Origin: CAUZFZ01 sp963579025
GTDB taxonomy: Bacteria; Planctomycetota; Planctomycetia; Planctomycetales; Planctomycetaceae
Reading direction: 5' to 3'
Assembly: GCA_963579025.1 (NCBI GenBank)
Contig: CAUZFZ010000074.1
Span: 1 to 46,100, forward strand
DNA: 46,100 nucleotides
In this document: one piece after another, positions 1-7,987 of the stretch
Position numbering within the stretch: position 1 is the stretch's first letter
Layout of the letters: each line of letters begins with the position of its first letter
The notes under the pieces: generated by a model
Told to the model about the DNA's origin: nothing
Seen by the model: only the letters and a program-made list of their open reading frames with translations
Databases searched by the model: none
Translations under genes and position numbers: made by a program

Positions 1-259
1 GCAACTCTGAGGGCCGCCTATCCCGCCGGACTGCGACCTTACGGAGAAAACAGCTCCCACGCTGCAAAAACCGCCGCATAATCCGCGCCCCACAGAGACT
101 GGACCCTAGCCTGAACACCTCGCTGCTTCGCTCGTCCACGATGTCGAGTCGTGTGGAGCGGCCTCGTGCGAGCGGCGTATTAAGCAGTCGGTTCCTCGCA
201 GTCAGGTCGAGTAACTCGTGTCGCGCTCGCTCCAGTTGTTCAACAAGCTGACTCGACAT
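1..259 (-). pseudogene. N-terminal fragment of a DUF4011-type large helicase, runs off left edge
   Basis: A minus-strand frame starts at ATG 257-259 and stays open to base 1. Its first ~50 residues read like the start of the DUF4011 domain that begins large AAA/helicase-nuclease proteins: HELLDLTARNRLLNTPLARG followed by RLDIVDERSSEVFRL. Family members usually run well over 1000 residues. After FRL the frame continues but turns into Arg/Cys-rich text (GSSLCGARIMRR) unlike the family, and the neighbouring frame there stops at about base 39. This suggests the conserved gene is interrupted near base 107 by inserted or rearranged DNA, so it is probably a remnant. The missing left flank prevents certainty; an intact gene with an unusual segment is the alternative. 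It lies next to a palindromic-repeat island, which fits local rearrangement. Confidence 0.5.
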
Positions 260-361
260 GGCTGTCCCGCATTCTCGTTTCAGCGACGTCCAAACAGTGG
301 TGAACGACCATGACATCATTCGTTCACTCGTCAGTCAACTGTGCTGAGCGGAATTACGGGC

Positions 362-467
362 GGGTGGCACGTCCCTGACGTCAGGAAGGGCGTGGCTGCG
401 TCAGGCTGGCGTTCGAAGTGTTGCCGCATTCTCCGCGCCCTTCGCTCGGGCTCAGGGCGTGCCACCC
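362..467. repeat. Palindromic RAYT-linked repeat, copy A
   Basis: First of three related ~106 bp units in the first 1.8 kb. Its ends are perfect inverted repeats, GGGTGGCACG and CGTGCCACCC. Inside are a CTGACGTCAG palindrome and an AAGGGCG / CGCCCTT arm, so the whole unit can form a branched hairpin. It lies just beyond the 3' end of the antitoxin-like gene. Confidence 0.85.
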
Positions 468-501
468 GCCGCTCGCGGGAGTACGATGACACGGAAGTGC
501 A

Positions 502-768
502 TCACGCCTGCTTCGGTAACTGAAGACGGACTCGGATGTCTTCGAACGCGTCGTTCAGTGGCTTGCCCTCACCCGCTTCCATCTGAGCGATGCCTTCCGC
601 AATGGCATCATGATCCTGCTGCCGTCGCAGGGCATCCATCGCCTGTTGATGCACGCTCCCCTCGACAATGAAGTAGGTCCGGTTGTCGTGAGGGTTCACG
701 ACTTCCAACGAACCATTGTCGTTTGAGGCCACGGCAGCCGACAGTTCTTCGGTGAGTTTCGGAATCAT
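502..768 (-). CDS. Small antitoxin-like protein, no toxin partner visible
   Basis: An 88-residue protein. Its N-terminal half (SLEVVNPHDNRTYFIVEG) resembles the short beta-rich segment of planctomycete antitoxins that read like 'valine/asparagine-DPxTxxxYxLV'. The C-terminal half (AGEGKPLNDAFEDIRVRLQL) has the acidic 'PLxxAFxxIR' tail of antitoxins that pair with ParE- or HicA-type toxins. This assignment rests on sequence style only. No short toxin-like frame lies immediately on either side: the gene is bracketed by palindromic repeats A and B. The start at 768 has only a weak upstream purine stretch. It may be an orphan antitoxin left after toxin loss, or a conserved small protein of unknown function. 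Confidence 0.55.
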   Translation of the reverse strand: MIPKLTEELSAAVASNDNGSLEVVNPHDNRTYFIVEGSVHQQAMDALRRQQDHDAIAEGIAQMEAGEGKPLNDAFEDIRVRLQLPKQA

Positions 769-818
769 ACGCCCATGCTACCACATGCCGGATTGTCGAA
801 GAAATCGATTTCGCCGAC

Positions 819-925
819 GGGTGGCACGTCCCAGACGTCAGGAAGGGCGTGGCTGTGTCCGACTGGCGTTCGAGGTGTTGCCGCATTCTCCACGCCCTTC
901 GCCTGGGGCTCAGGGCGTGCCACCC
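819..925. repeat. Palindromic RAYT-linked repeat, copy B
   Basis: Second unit, with the same GGGTGGCACG / CGTGCCACCC ends and a perfect internal AAGGGCGTGG / CCACGCCCTT-type arm. It lies between the antitoxin-like gene and the 3' end of the Y1 transposase gene. Confidence 0.85.
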
Positions 926-1005
926 ACCGAGAACTCCACGTCCTTCGGCCAAGCTCTGGGCGTGGTGGCAATCTTCGAACCGCGCAGGCACCAGCGTCGG
1001 TCAGG

Positions 1006-1596
1006 TTATTCAATGAGCATCGGCAAGGTCCGATCCATCTGGATCCGAACTGGCAACATTTCCGCGTACCAGCGTGCGCTGGACCATTCCCAGTCGGTGG
1101 CTCGATCAACCAGTCCACGACGAACCGGGTTGTTGTGGATGTATTCGATCATGGCGTGAATGGTGGCCAGTTCCGTGGCATTTCGATCGTACCCGCGCCC
1201 AGGTTGCCAGAATCGGCGTCGTGTGCGTTTCCCTTCCTGAATGGTGATTCGAGGCAGCCATTCGGGCGCATGATTTGTCAGCCAGGCAATCGCCTGACGC
1301 GCGACCGGCTCCTTGATCTTCGCACGAATTCTCCCGATCGAGGCCTCGCTGACTCGCGGATAGACCAGCAGATGGACGTGTTCGGGCATGATCACCCAGG
1401 CCCACAGGTCAAACGCCAGTGCGGTGCGGGCTTCCTCAAGCGACTCAATAAGCCACTCGCGAGTTCGGTCGCGATTGAGAAACTGAAACCGACGGTAACA
1501 GGAAAACGTCAATTCGAACGCGACTCCAGGTTCACTGGAGTCGCGACGAAGCTTGCGGATGAAAGTTTCCCCGGTGAGAGGATCACGGTACTTCAT
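1006..1596 (-). CDS. REP-associated tyrosine transposase (RAYT, Y1/IS200-like family)
   Basis: A 196-residue protein of the Y1 transposase superfamily, single-strand DNA endonucleases that cut and rejoin at hairpin-marked sites. The HUH metal-binding motif is visible as MPEHVHLLVYP. The segment MIEYIHNNPVRRGLV carries the tyrosine expected as nucleophile, and DWEWSSARWY is the typical C-terminal signature of REP-associated members. Length suits the domesticated single-copy RAYT type rather than the shorter IS200 TnpA. I chose ATG 1594-1596, preceded by a GGGG stretch about six bases away; an upstream GTG at 1644 would place the start inside repeat C. The gene is flanked by repeat copies B and C, the classic arrangement of a RAYT with its own REP-like substrate. 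The probable role is repeat mobilisation or processing. Confidence 0.85.
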   Translation of the reverse strand: MKYRDPLTGETFIRKLRRDSSEPGVAFELTFSCYRRFQFLNRDRTREWLIESLEEARTALAFDLWAWVIMPEHVHLLVYPRVSEASIGRIRAKIKEPVARQAIAWLTNHAPEWLPRITIQEGKRTRRRFWQPGRGYDRNATELATIHAMIEYIHNNPVRRGLVDRATDWEWSSARWYAEMLPVRIQMDRTLPMLIE

Positions 1597-1635
1597 GAAA
1601 ACCCCACGAGCTGGTTCATCCGGAACATGTGAGTT

Positions 1636-1740
1636 GGGTGGCACGTCCCTGACGTCAGGAAGGGCGTGGCTGCGTCAGGCTGACGTGCGAAGTGTTGCCG
1701 CGTTCTCCACGCCCTTCGCTCGGGCTCAGGGCGTGCCACC
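1636..1740. repeat. Palindromic RAYT-linked repeat, copy C
   Basis: Third unit. It begins GGGTGGCACG and ends CGTGCCACC, with the last C of the outer stem changed to T. The internal AAGGGCGTGG / CCACGCCCTT arm is perfect. It covers the 5' flank of the transposase gene, so it may overlap that gene's promoter. The ~95 bases between it and the clpB stop show nothing recognisable. Confidence 0.85.
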
Positions 1741-1835
1741 TGCGGCACAAGAAATCAACAAACGCAGAGCGCCGATTGCCGCTGATTACACGATACCGCC
1801 TGAACGCAGAACTCCGACAGCCACGGAACGACGGC

Positions 1836-4475
1836 TCAACTCTCGTCTGTGTCCTTCGCAACCTCGCTCCAGAATGTGAATTCGCCGTCTGCTGCATCGA
1901 CTGCAATAACGGCTCCTTCTGCGAACTGGCCGGATAGCAGCTCACGAGCGAGTTCGTTCTGCAGCCGCTGTTGAATCACACGTTTCAATGGCCGCGCTCC
2001 AAAGGCCGGGTCGTAACCTTCAGCAGCCAGTAGATCGCGAGCCACGTCCGAAACGGCGAGCTGGAAGTTGTTCTCCTGCAACTGCCGCTCCAGTGACCTG
2101 AGCTGGAGATCGACGATCTGTCGGATGTCCTCGCGACTCAACGGCTTGAAGACAATCACCTCGTCGATTCGGTTGAGGAACTCCGGCAGAAACTCGAGAT
2201 GCAATGAGTCCATCACCGCGTTGCGGATGTCCTCGTCGCGGTCCTGGCCGGCCATCTCCATGATCTGCTGGCTGCCGATGTTCGACGTCATCACGACGAG
2301 CGTGTTCGAAAAATCGACCGTTCGGCCGTGACTGTCCGTCAGGCGTCCGTCGTCAAGCAACTGCAGCAGCACGTTAAAGACGTCCCGGTGAGCTTTCTCG
2401 ATTTCGTCCAACAGGATGACTGAATACGGCTGTCGGCGTACGGCTTCGGTCAGTCGCCCGCCTTCCTCGTAACCGACATACCCGGGAGGAGCACCGATCA
2501 GACGTGAGACGGAGTGCTTCTCCATGAACTCGCTCATGTCGATGCGAATCATGTTCCGCTCATCGTCGAACAGGAATTCCGCCAGTGCCTTGCACAGCTC
2601 AGTTTTGCCAACACCGGTCGGTCCCAGAAAGATGAACGAGCCCACGGGTCGGTTGCGGTCCTGCAATCCGCTGCGCGAACGTCGTACGGCGTCGGACACT
2701 GCCCGAACAGCCTCGTGCTGATCGATCATCCGGTCATGAATTCGGTCTTCCATCTGCAGCAGTTTTTCGCGTTCGCCTTCGAGCATTTTCGAGACGGGAA
2801 TGCCGGTCCATGTGCTGACGACTTTGCCGATGTCCTCGGGCGTGACTTCTTCACGCAGCAGCCGATTGCCTTCGTCAGTGTCCGCTTCCGCCAGGTTTGT
2901 TTCGACCTGTGCGAGCTGTTGCTCCGCCTCTCGCAGTTTTTGCTCGGATTCATAAGCACTCACGTAGTCTTCGTTGGCGTTTGTCTGACGCGCCTGATTG
3001 AACGCGCGTTCGTGCTGGGTTCGCAATCGGTCAATATCTTCCTTGAGCGGCTGGACGCCGGAGAGTGCCTGCTTTTCAGCTTCCCACTGCGCTTTCAATC
3101 GGCTGACTTCCTCACCCCGCTCCGCGATCTTCCGCTGCAGTTCTTCAAGTCGCTGCTGACTTTCCGCACTCGACTCACTGGCCAGTGCCTGCGCTTCGAT
3201 CTGCATGCGTGTCAGCTCGCGCGTGGCCGCGTCGACCTCGGCCGGCATCGAGTCGATTTCCATGCGCAGCTGGCTGGCCGCCTCGTCCATCAAATCGATG
3301 GCCTTATCCGGCAGGAAGCGGTCGCTGATGTACCGGTCCGACAGCGTTGCCGCAGCAATGAGAGCGTCATCGGTGATCCGCACACCGTGATGTGATTCGT
3401 ACCGTTCCTTCAATCCGCGCAGGATCGAGATCGTGTCTTCAACGTTTGGCTCCTGCACCAGTACCGGTTGAAAACGTCGTTCAAGAGCCGCGTCCTTTTC
3501 GATGTGCTGGCGGTACTCGTCGAGTGTTGTCGCTCCCACACAATGCAGCTCACCACGTGCCAGTGCGGGCTTCAACAGATTGGATGCATCCATTGAACCC
3601 TCGGCCGCTCCTGCTCCAACGACTGTGTGCAGTTCGTCAATGAACAGAATCACCTGCCCTTCCGATTCGGTCGTTTCTCGGAGTACTGCTTTCAGTCGGT
3701 CTTCAAATTCGCCACGGTATTTGGCTCCGGCGATTAGCGCGCCCATGTCGAGCGCCACGACTCGTTTGTTACTGAGGTTCTGCGGGACATCCCCCTGCAC
3801 AATGCGATGCGCCAGCCCTTCGGCGATCGCTGTCTTGCCAACGCCCGGCTCACCAATCAACACGGGGTTGTTCTTGCGCCTGCGCGAGAGCACCTGAATG
3901 ACCCGACGAATTTCCGTATCACGACCGATGACCGGATCGATCTTCCCTTGCCGAGCCAACTCGACCAGGTCCTTGCCGTACTGCTGCAGTGCCTGGTATT
4001 TGTCCTCAGGCGACTGATCTTTAATCGTCTGACCGCCGCGGATCGACTTCAGTGATTCGAGTACATCGTGCTCGCCGATTCCGTGGATATTGAGCAGCCT
4101 TTTCGCTTCGCCGTCATCCTGCACCAGCGCCAGAAACAGGTGCTCGGTCGACAGGTAGGCATCCTTCATCTGGTCTGCAAGGCGTTGTGCCGTGTCGAAG
4201 ACGGACGTCATTTCGCCGCTGATCGTAAGTTGAACGCCACCACCGGAGACCTTCGGTAAGCGGCCGAGTTCTGCTTGAACGGCTTCGTGGATCTGAGCCG
4301 GATTCGCTCCGATCTTCTGCACCAGCGGACGGACGATGCCTTCCTCTTCGTCGGTCAGCGCCCCCAATAGATGCATCGGCACAAGCTGAGCGTGTCCGCG
4401 ATCCTCTGCCAATTGCTGTGCTCGCTGGACGGCTTCCTGCGCCTTGACCGTCAGTTTGTCGAAGCGAATCGCCAT
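1836..4475 (-). CDS. clpB: ATP-dependent disaggregase ClpB (Hsp104 family)
   Basis: An 879-residue Hsp100 chaperone that, with the DnaK system, pulls polypeptides out of aggregates in the cytosol. All expected parts are visible in order: the N-terminal Clp repeat domain, the first AAA+ module with Walker A GEPGVGKT near residue 206, the long coiled-coil middle domain (about 410-525, rich in Glu, Gln and Lys), the second AAA+ module with GPTGVGKT, and the C-terminal D2-small domain (GARPLKRVIQQRLQN). Length is normal for ClpB. I place the start at ATG 4473-4475 (MAIRFDKLT) because GGGAGAG lies six bases upstream; a longer frame starting at 4493 lacks such a site. It lies downstream of dnaK on the same strand beyond a terminator, so it is transcribed either from the ~70 bases after the terminator or by read-through. 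Confidence 0.97.
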   Translation of the reverse strand: MAIRFDKLTVKAQEAVQRAQQLAEDRGHAQLVPMHLLGALTDEEEGIVRPLVQKIGANPAQIHEAVQAELGRLPKVSGGGVQLTISGEMTSVFDTAQRLADQMKDAYLSTEHLFLALVQDDGEAKRLLNIHGIGEHDVLESLKSIRGGQTIKDQSPEDKYQALQQYGKDLVELARQGKIDPVIGRDTEIRRVIQVLSRRRKNNPVLIGEPGVGKTAIAEGLAHRIVQGDVPQNLSNKRVVALDMGALIAGAKYRGEFEDRLKAVLRETTESEGQVILFIDELHTVVGAGAAEGSMDASNLLKPALARGELHCVGATTLDEYRQHIEKDAALERRFQPVLVQEPNVEDTISILRGLKERYESHHGVRITDDALIAAATLSDRYISDRFLPDKAIDLMDEAASQLRMEIDSMPAEVDAATRELTRMQIEAQALASESSAESQQRLEELQRKIAERGEEVSRLKAQWEAEKQALSGVQPLKEDIDRLRTQHERAFNQARQTNANEDYVSAYESEQKLREAEQQLAQVETNLAEADTDEGNRLLREEVTPEDIGKVVSTWTGIPVSKMLEGEREKLLQMEDRIHDRMIDQHEAVRAVSDAVRRSRSGLQDRNRPVGSFIFLGPTGVGKTELCKALAEFLFDDERNMIRIDMSEFMEKHSVSRLIGAPPGYVGYEEGGRLTEAVRRQPYSVILLDEIEKAHRDVFNVLLQLLDDGRLTDSHGRTVDFSNTLVVMTSNIGSQQIMEMAGQDRDEDIRNAVMDSLHLEFLPEFLNRIDEVIVFKPLSREDIRQIVDLQLRSLERQLQENNFQLAVSDVARDLLAAEGYDPAFGARPLKRVIQQRLQNELARELLSGQFAEGAVIAVDAADGEFTFWSEVAKDTDES

Positions 4476-4544
4476 GTCGCTCTCCCAATTCAAACGTGTG
4501 CAAGTATCCGCTACTTCCCAACGCGCTGTGTTAGAACCGTGCGT

Positions 4545-4583
4545 AAAAAAAGCCCGCAGCTCTATCGAGCAGATCTGCGGGCT
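4545..4583 (-). terminator. Intrinsic terminator between dnaK and clpB
   Basis: On the minus strand a perfect 9-bp stem (AGCCCGCAG with CTGCGGGCT, bases 4575-4583 and 4551-4559) with an inner GAGC/GCTC extension is followed by a T run (4551-4545). It starts 24 bases after the dnaK stop. It should limit clpB transcription from the dnaK promoter. Confidence 0.9.
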
Positions 4584-4607
4584 TGAATTTCGACAGTAGC
4601 AATCGCA

Positions 4608-6524
4608 TTACTTTTTCTCGAACTCGGCGTCGATGACGTCGTCATCTCCACCGCCGACGGTTGCTCCGGCAGTCTCGGCTTCCGGCGGGGCCGCGTCCGG
4701 AGCGGCACCTTCCGCCGCCTGTTGCTGATACAGCGCCGCAAATGCCTGAGCTGCCTGTTCCAGTTCTTCAACGGCCGAGTTAATCGCCGCGAGGTCATCT
4801 CCCTCGGCCGCTTTCTTGACCTTCTCGACGGAAGTTTCGATGGCTGACTTCGAAGCATCATCCAGCTTGTCTTCGAGTTCCTTGACGGACTTTTCGACCT
4901 GATACGCCAGAGTCGATGCCTTGTTCTTCGCTTCGGCCAGTTCGCGTTTTACCTTGTCTTCGGACGCATGGGCTTCCGCGTCCTTCCTCATCTTTTCGAT
5001 TTCGTCGTCGGACAGACCACTGGATTCCTCGATTCGCACCGACTGTTCTTTTCCAGATGCTTTGTCCTTGGCCGAGACTTTCAGGATTCCATTCACGTCG
5101 ATGTCGAACGTGACTTCAACTTGTGGGATCCCTCGCGGTGCCGGCGGAATGCCATCCAGATTGAATTGCCCCAGCAGCCGATTGTCGTGGGCCATCTGTC
5201 GTTCACCCTGGTAGACCATGACGGTCACGGCTGGCTGATTGTCGGCGGCCGTCGAGAACGTTTCGCTCTTCGTGGTCGGGATAGTTGCGTTGCGCTCGAT
5301 CAGGGCCGTCATGATGCCGCCCTCGGTCTCAATGCCGAGTGACAACGGCGTGACGTCCATCAGCACGACGTCCGTGACTTCGCCGGAAATGATGCCGCCC
5401 TGGATCGCCGCGCCGACTGCGACGACTTCGTCCGGATTCACACCGCGATGCGGCTCCTTGCCACCGAACATCTCTTTGACGAACGCCTGCACCTTGGGAA
5501 CACGTGTTGAGCCGCCAACCAGCACCACCTCGTCGATGTCGGCGGGCGATAGCTTCGCATCTTTGATCGCGCCAAGTACCGGGTTGCGCGTGCGTTCGAC
5601 GAGCGGATCGATCAGTTGTTCAAACTCGGACCGGCTGATGCTCATCTGCAGGTGTTTCGCGCCGGACGCGTCAGCCATGATGAAGGGCAGGTTGATGTCC
5701 GTGGATTGTGCGCTGGAGAGTTCCTTCTTGGCTTTCTCGGCAGCTTCTCGGAGTCGTTGAAGTGCCATCGGTTCGTCACGCAGGTCGACGCTGTTTTCCG
5801 CTTTGAATTTTTCAGCGATGAACTTGATCAACTCTTCGTCGAAGTCGTCACCACCCAGGTGCGTGTCGCCGTTCGTGCTGAGCACTTCGACGAGTTCGTC
5901 GCTGACCTCCAGAATCGACACATCGAACGTGCCGCCGCCGAGGTCAAACACCGCGATCTTCTCGTCCCTCTTCTTTTCCAGCCCGTAGGCGAGCGCGGCC
6001 GCAGTGGGCTCGTTGATGATTCGGGACACTTCAAGACCGGCGATCTGGCCCGCGTCTTTCGTCGCCTGTCGCTGAGCGTCGTTGAAGTACGCCGGCACAG
6101 TTATGACGGCCTTGTTGACTTTGTGACCAAGGTAACTCTCCGCCGCTTCCTTCAGCTTCTGCAGGACCTTCGCGGAGATTTCCGGCGGCGTATATTCCTT
6201 GTCGTTGATCTCGACCTTGACGTAATCGGTGTCACCGCCGACGACCTTATACGGGACGATCTTCTCTTCGGAGTGGACCTCGCTGTGGCGACGGCCCATG
6301 AATCGTTTGATCGAGTAGACCGTGTTGTGCGGATTCGTGACCGCCTGCCGCTTGGCGGGTTCGCCGACGAGCGTTTCGCCTTTGTCCGTGAAAGCGACGA
6401 CACTGGGAGTCAGCCGATTCCCTTCCAGATTGGCGATGACCTTCGCCTCAGAGCCTTCCATGACGGAGACCACCGAGTTCGTCGTTCCCAGGTCGATGCC
6501 AATTACTTTTTCGCCTTCAGCCAT
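4608..6524 (-). CDS. dnaK: Chaperone protein DnaK (Hsp70)
   Basis: A 638-residue Hsp70. The N-terminal nucleotide-binding domain opens with VIGIDLGTTNSVV, carries INEPTAAALAYG and FDLGGGTFDVSIL, and is followed by the linker DVTPLSLGIET, the substrate-binding beta domain (about 390-505) and a helical lid. The tail ends in an acidic VIDAEFEKK, matching the GrpE/DnaJ-dependent bacterial DnaK type. Length is typical. Start ATG 6522-6524 has a strong GGGAGAAG upstream. grpE and dnaJ are not in the window, so the gene is not in the common grpE-dnaK-dnaJ cluster. Upstream, no CIRCE element is seen, but two copies of TGCCACATTGGCA are present (see the regulatory entry). It works with the clpB gene downstream in protein reactivation. 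Confidence 0.98.
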   Translation of the reverse strand: MAEGEKVIGIDLGTTNSVVSVMEGSEAKVIANLEGNRLTPSVVAFTDKGETLVGEPAKRQAVTNPHNTVYSIKRFMGRRHSEVHSEEKIVPYKVVGGDTDYVKVEINDKEYTPPEISAKVLQKLKEAAESYLGHKVNKAVITVPAYFNDAQRQATKDAGQIAGLEVSRIINEPTAAALAYGLEKKRDEKIAVFDLGGGTFDVSILEVSDELVEVLSTNGDTHLGGDDFDEELIKFIAEKFKAENSVDLRDEPMALQRLREAAEKAKKELSSAQSTDINLPFIMADASGAKHLQMSISRSEFEQLIDPLVERTRNPVLGAIKDAKLSPADIDEVVLVGGSTRVPKVQAFVKEMFGGKEPHRGVNPDEVVAVGAAIQGGIISGEVTDVVLMDVTPLSLGIETEGGIMTALIERNATIPTTKSETFSTAADNQPAVTVMVYQGERQMAHDNRLLGQFNLDGIPPAPRGIPQVEVTFDIDVNGILKVSAKDKASGKEQSVRIEESSGLSDDEIEKMRKDAEAHASEDKVKRELAEAKNKASTLAYQVEKSVKELEDKLDDASKSAIETSVEKVKKAAEGDDLAAINSAVEELEQAAQAFAALYQQQAAEGAAPDAAPPEAETAGATVGGGDDDVIDAEFEKK

Positions 6525-6738
6525 CGCTCTTCTCCCTTGAGTACTATTCCCGGATCGGCCAGAGCCGGCACCAGGTGGATCCGATTTTTCCGCAGTTCAG
6601 CGGACAGGTTTCTGTGCTCACGCAGAACAAAAGCAAAGCCTGTGCCAACGTTTCGCAACAGCCACAGACATGCCGCATCTCACTTAGCAACAATGAGTTA
6701 CAGAATCAAATCGAGTGACCCGATTGACCAGTGGTGCA

Positions 6739-6798
6739 TGCCACATTGGCACTTTTACGCTGGACAGCGGCTCCCTGACCGCAATTGCCACATTGGCA
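6739..6798. promoter_or_regulatory. Twin 13-bp palindromes upstream of dnaK
   Basis: Two identical copies of TGCCACATTGGCA lie at 6739-6751 and 6786-6798, 47 bases start to start. Each is an inverted repeat TGCCA-N3-TGGCA. They lie in the 400-base divergent region between dnaK (minus, start 6524) and the Uma2-family gene (plus, start 6925), about 215-275 bases before dnaK and 125-185 before uma2. Exact repetition of a dyad at a spacing near 4.5 helical turns suggests an operator for a dimeric regulator. No regulator gene is adjacent. The remainder of 6525-6924 shows no other feature I can name. Confidence 0.55.
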
Positions 6799-6924
6799 GT
6801 CTGAGTGGCCATATGTTTAGTTAAGGGCCGGTGGAGAGATTCGGTCGCTGACATGCAGTCCGGCATCGGGCATAATCAGGCGACCTTACTGAGGATGCGT
6901 TCGCGTTAACGCGAGGAATTGCAC

Positions 6925-7569
6925 ATGAGCACTGCGATCCAGGAAACCGGCCTGTATCTCTGCCCGGAAATGGCCGGCACATTCATGACTCCGGAGGAGT
7001 TCGATTCCGTCGATGACTGCGACGAACTCTACAAATACGAACTCGTGCATGGAGTGCTTGTTGTGTCTCCTCCACCAGCAATTGGCGAACGCGGACCGAA
7101 CGAGATTCTTGGCTATTTGCTGTGGTGCTACCGAAACGATCACCCGGATGGTTCGGCCCTGGACTACACCGTTCCAGAAAGCTACGTCCGCACTCCGGAC
7201 AGTCGGCGTCGCGCGGATCGGTCCATCTGGGCCGGGCTTGGTCGAACTCCCGACGAACGACGCGACACACCGACCATCGCAGTTGAGTTCGTGTCCATCG
7301 GCAAGCGCGACCGGGAACGCGACTACGTCATCAAGCGGGCAGAATATCTGGCGACGGGCATTCAGGAATACTGGATCATTGACCGTTTCGCTCGCCGTAT
7401 GACGGCCATTCGCCAGGCCGACGTGTCCGGCGGGGAGCCTGTGGAAATCGTCGTTGATGAGAGTGGTTCGTATGAGACTCCACTGTTGCCCGGATTCGTG
7501 CTGCCACTGACGCGACTCCTGTCTGAAGCAGACCGCCTGGAGCAGGCGCGCAACGCAGATCGCGATTGA
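6925..7569 (+). CDS. Uma2 family protein (DUF820, PD-(D/E)XK-like putative nuclease)
   Basis: A 214-residue member of the Uma2/DUF820 family, a restriction-endonuclease fold family common in multiple copies in cyanobacteria and planctomycetes. Visible family marks are the N-terminal MTPEEFDSVDDCDELYKYEL, the GVLVVSPPP turn, the acidic RRADRSIWAG strand, TIAVEFVSIGKRDRERDYVI with the putative catalytic Glu and following Lys, and GIQEYWIID. I chose ATG 6925 with GAGGA seven bases upstream; a TTG two codons earlier is less likely. The biological role of the family is unproven. A yciH-like gene follows after 33 bases and is probably co-transcribed. Confidence 0.85.
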   Translation: MSTAIQETGLYLCPEMAGTFMTPEEFDSVDDCDELYKYELVHGVLVVSPPPAIGERGPNEILGYLLWCYRNDHPDGSALDYTVPESYVRTPDSRRRADRSIWAGLGRTPDERRDTPTIAVEFVSIGKRDRERDYVIKRAEYLATGIQEYWIIDRFARRMTAIRQADVSGGEPVEIVVDESGSYETPLLPGFVLPLTRLLSEADRLEQARNADRD

Positions 7570-7602
7570 ATCGCGCCACGACGGTCAGCACGGAGGCTCG
7601 GT

Positions 7603-7944
7603 ATGCGGCTTTTCGAAGGCACGGAATTCGATCGACCGCCCCGCTGCGAGCGTTGTGGTGAACTTGAAGCTGACTGCGGTTGTCCACCGGAACCGCTGCC
7701 GCTCATCGCGCCCGAGAAGCAGACAGCCCACATCGCTGTGGAGAAGCGGAAGAAGGGCAAAGTCGTGACGGTGATTCGAGGACTCCCCGGCGACGGCAAC
7801 GACCTGCCGGCATTGCTCACGCGTCTGAAATCGGACTGCGGTGCCGGCGGCGCGATCAAGGACGAGTCCATCGAGATTCAAGGTCGGCAACTTGACCGCG
7901 TCCGAGACGTGCTGCAGAACATCGGCTACCGCGTGAAGGGGTAA
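7603..7944 (+). CDS. yciH: SUI1/eIF1-like translation factor, YciH family
   Basis: A 113-residue protein. Residues ~35-110 form the SUI1/eIF1 domain: KVVTVIRGLPGDGNDLPALL, then LKSDCGAGGAIKDESIEIQG, then the closing RVRDVLQNIGY. The N-terminal ~30 residues carry four cysteines (C15, C18, C25, C27 in PRCERCGELEADCGC), which look like a small metal-binding knuckle. SUI1-domain proteins in eukaryotes monitor start codons on the small ribosomal subunit; the bacterial YciH role is less clear. ATG 7603 has a perfect GGAGG seven bases upstream. The preceding Uma2 gene ends 33 bases before, suggesting one transcript. Confidence 0.9.
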   Translation: MRLFEGTEFDRPPRCERCGELEADCGCPPEPLPLIAPEKQTAHIAVEKRKKGKVVTVIRGLPGDGNDLPALLTRLKSDCGAGGAIKDESIEIQGRQLDRVRDVLQNIGYRVKG

Positions 7945-7987
7945 GCCGTGGAATGAACCGGAAGAGAGAACTCGGGCGTCTTTCCAG

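Noticed and set aside
775..1632. 285-codon plus-strand frame covering the transposase region
   Set aside because: It lies opposite the RAYT gene, which has clear catalytic motifs, and runs through repeat B.
2514..3395. 293-codon open frame antisense to clpB
   Set aside because: Shadow of clpB with no family features.
6721..6800. Sigma-54 promoter for dnaK from the TGGCA motifs
   Set aside because: The GC element needed at the -12 position is not at the right spacing from either TGGCA; the perfect dyad symmetry fits an operator better.
5616..6824. 402-codon open frame antisense to dnaK
   Set aside because: It mirrors the high-GC third-position bias of dnaK on the other strand and has no recognisable domain; dnaK is certain.
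6525..6924. CIRCE (HrcA) element upstream of dnaK
   Set aside because: No TTAGCACTC-N9-GAGTGCTAA-like sequence is present.
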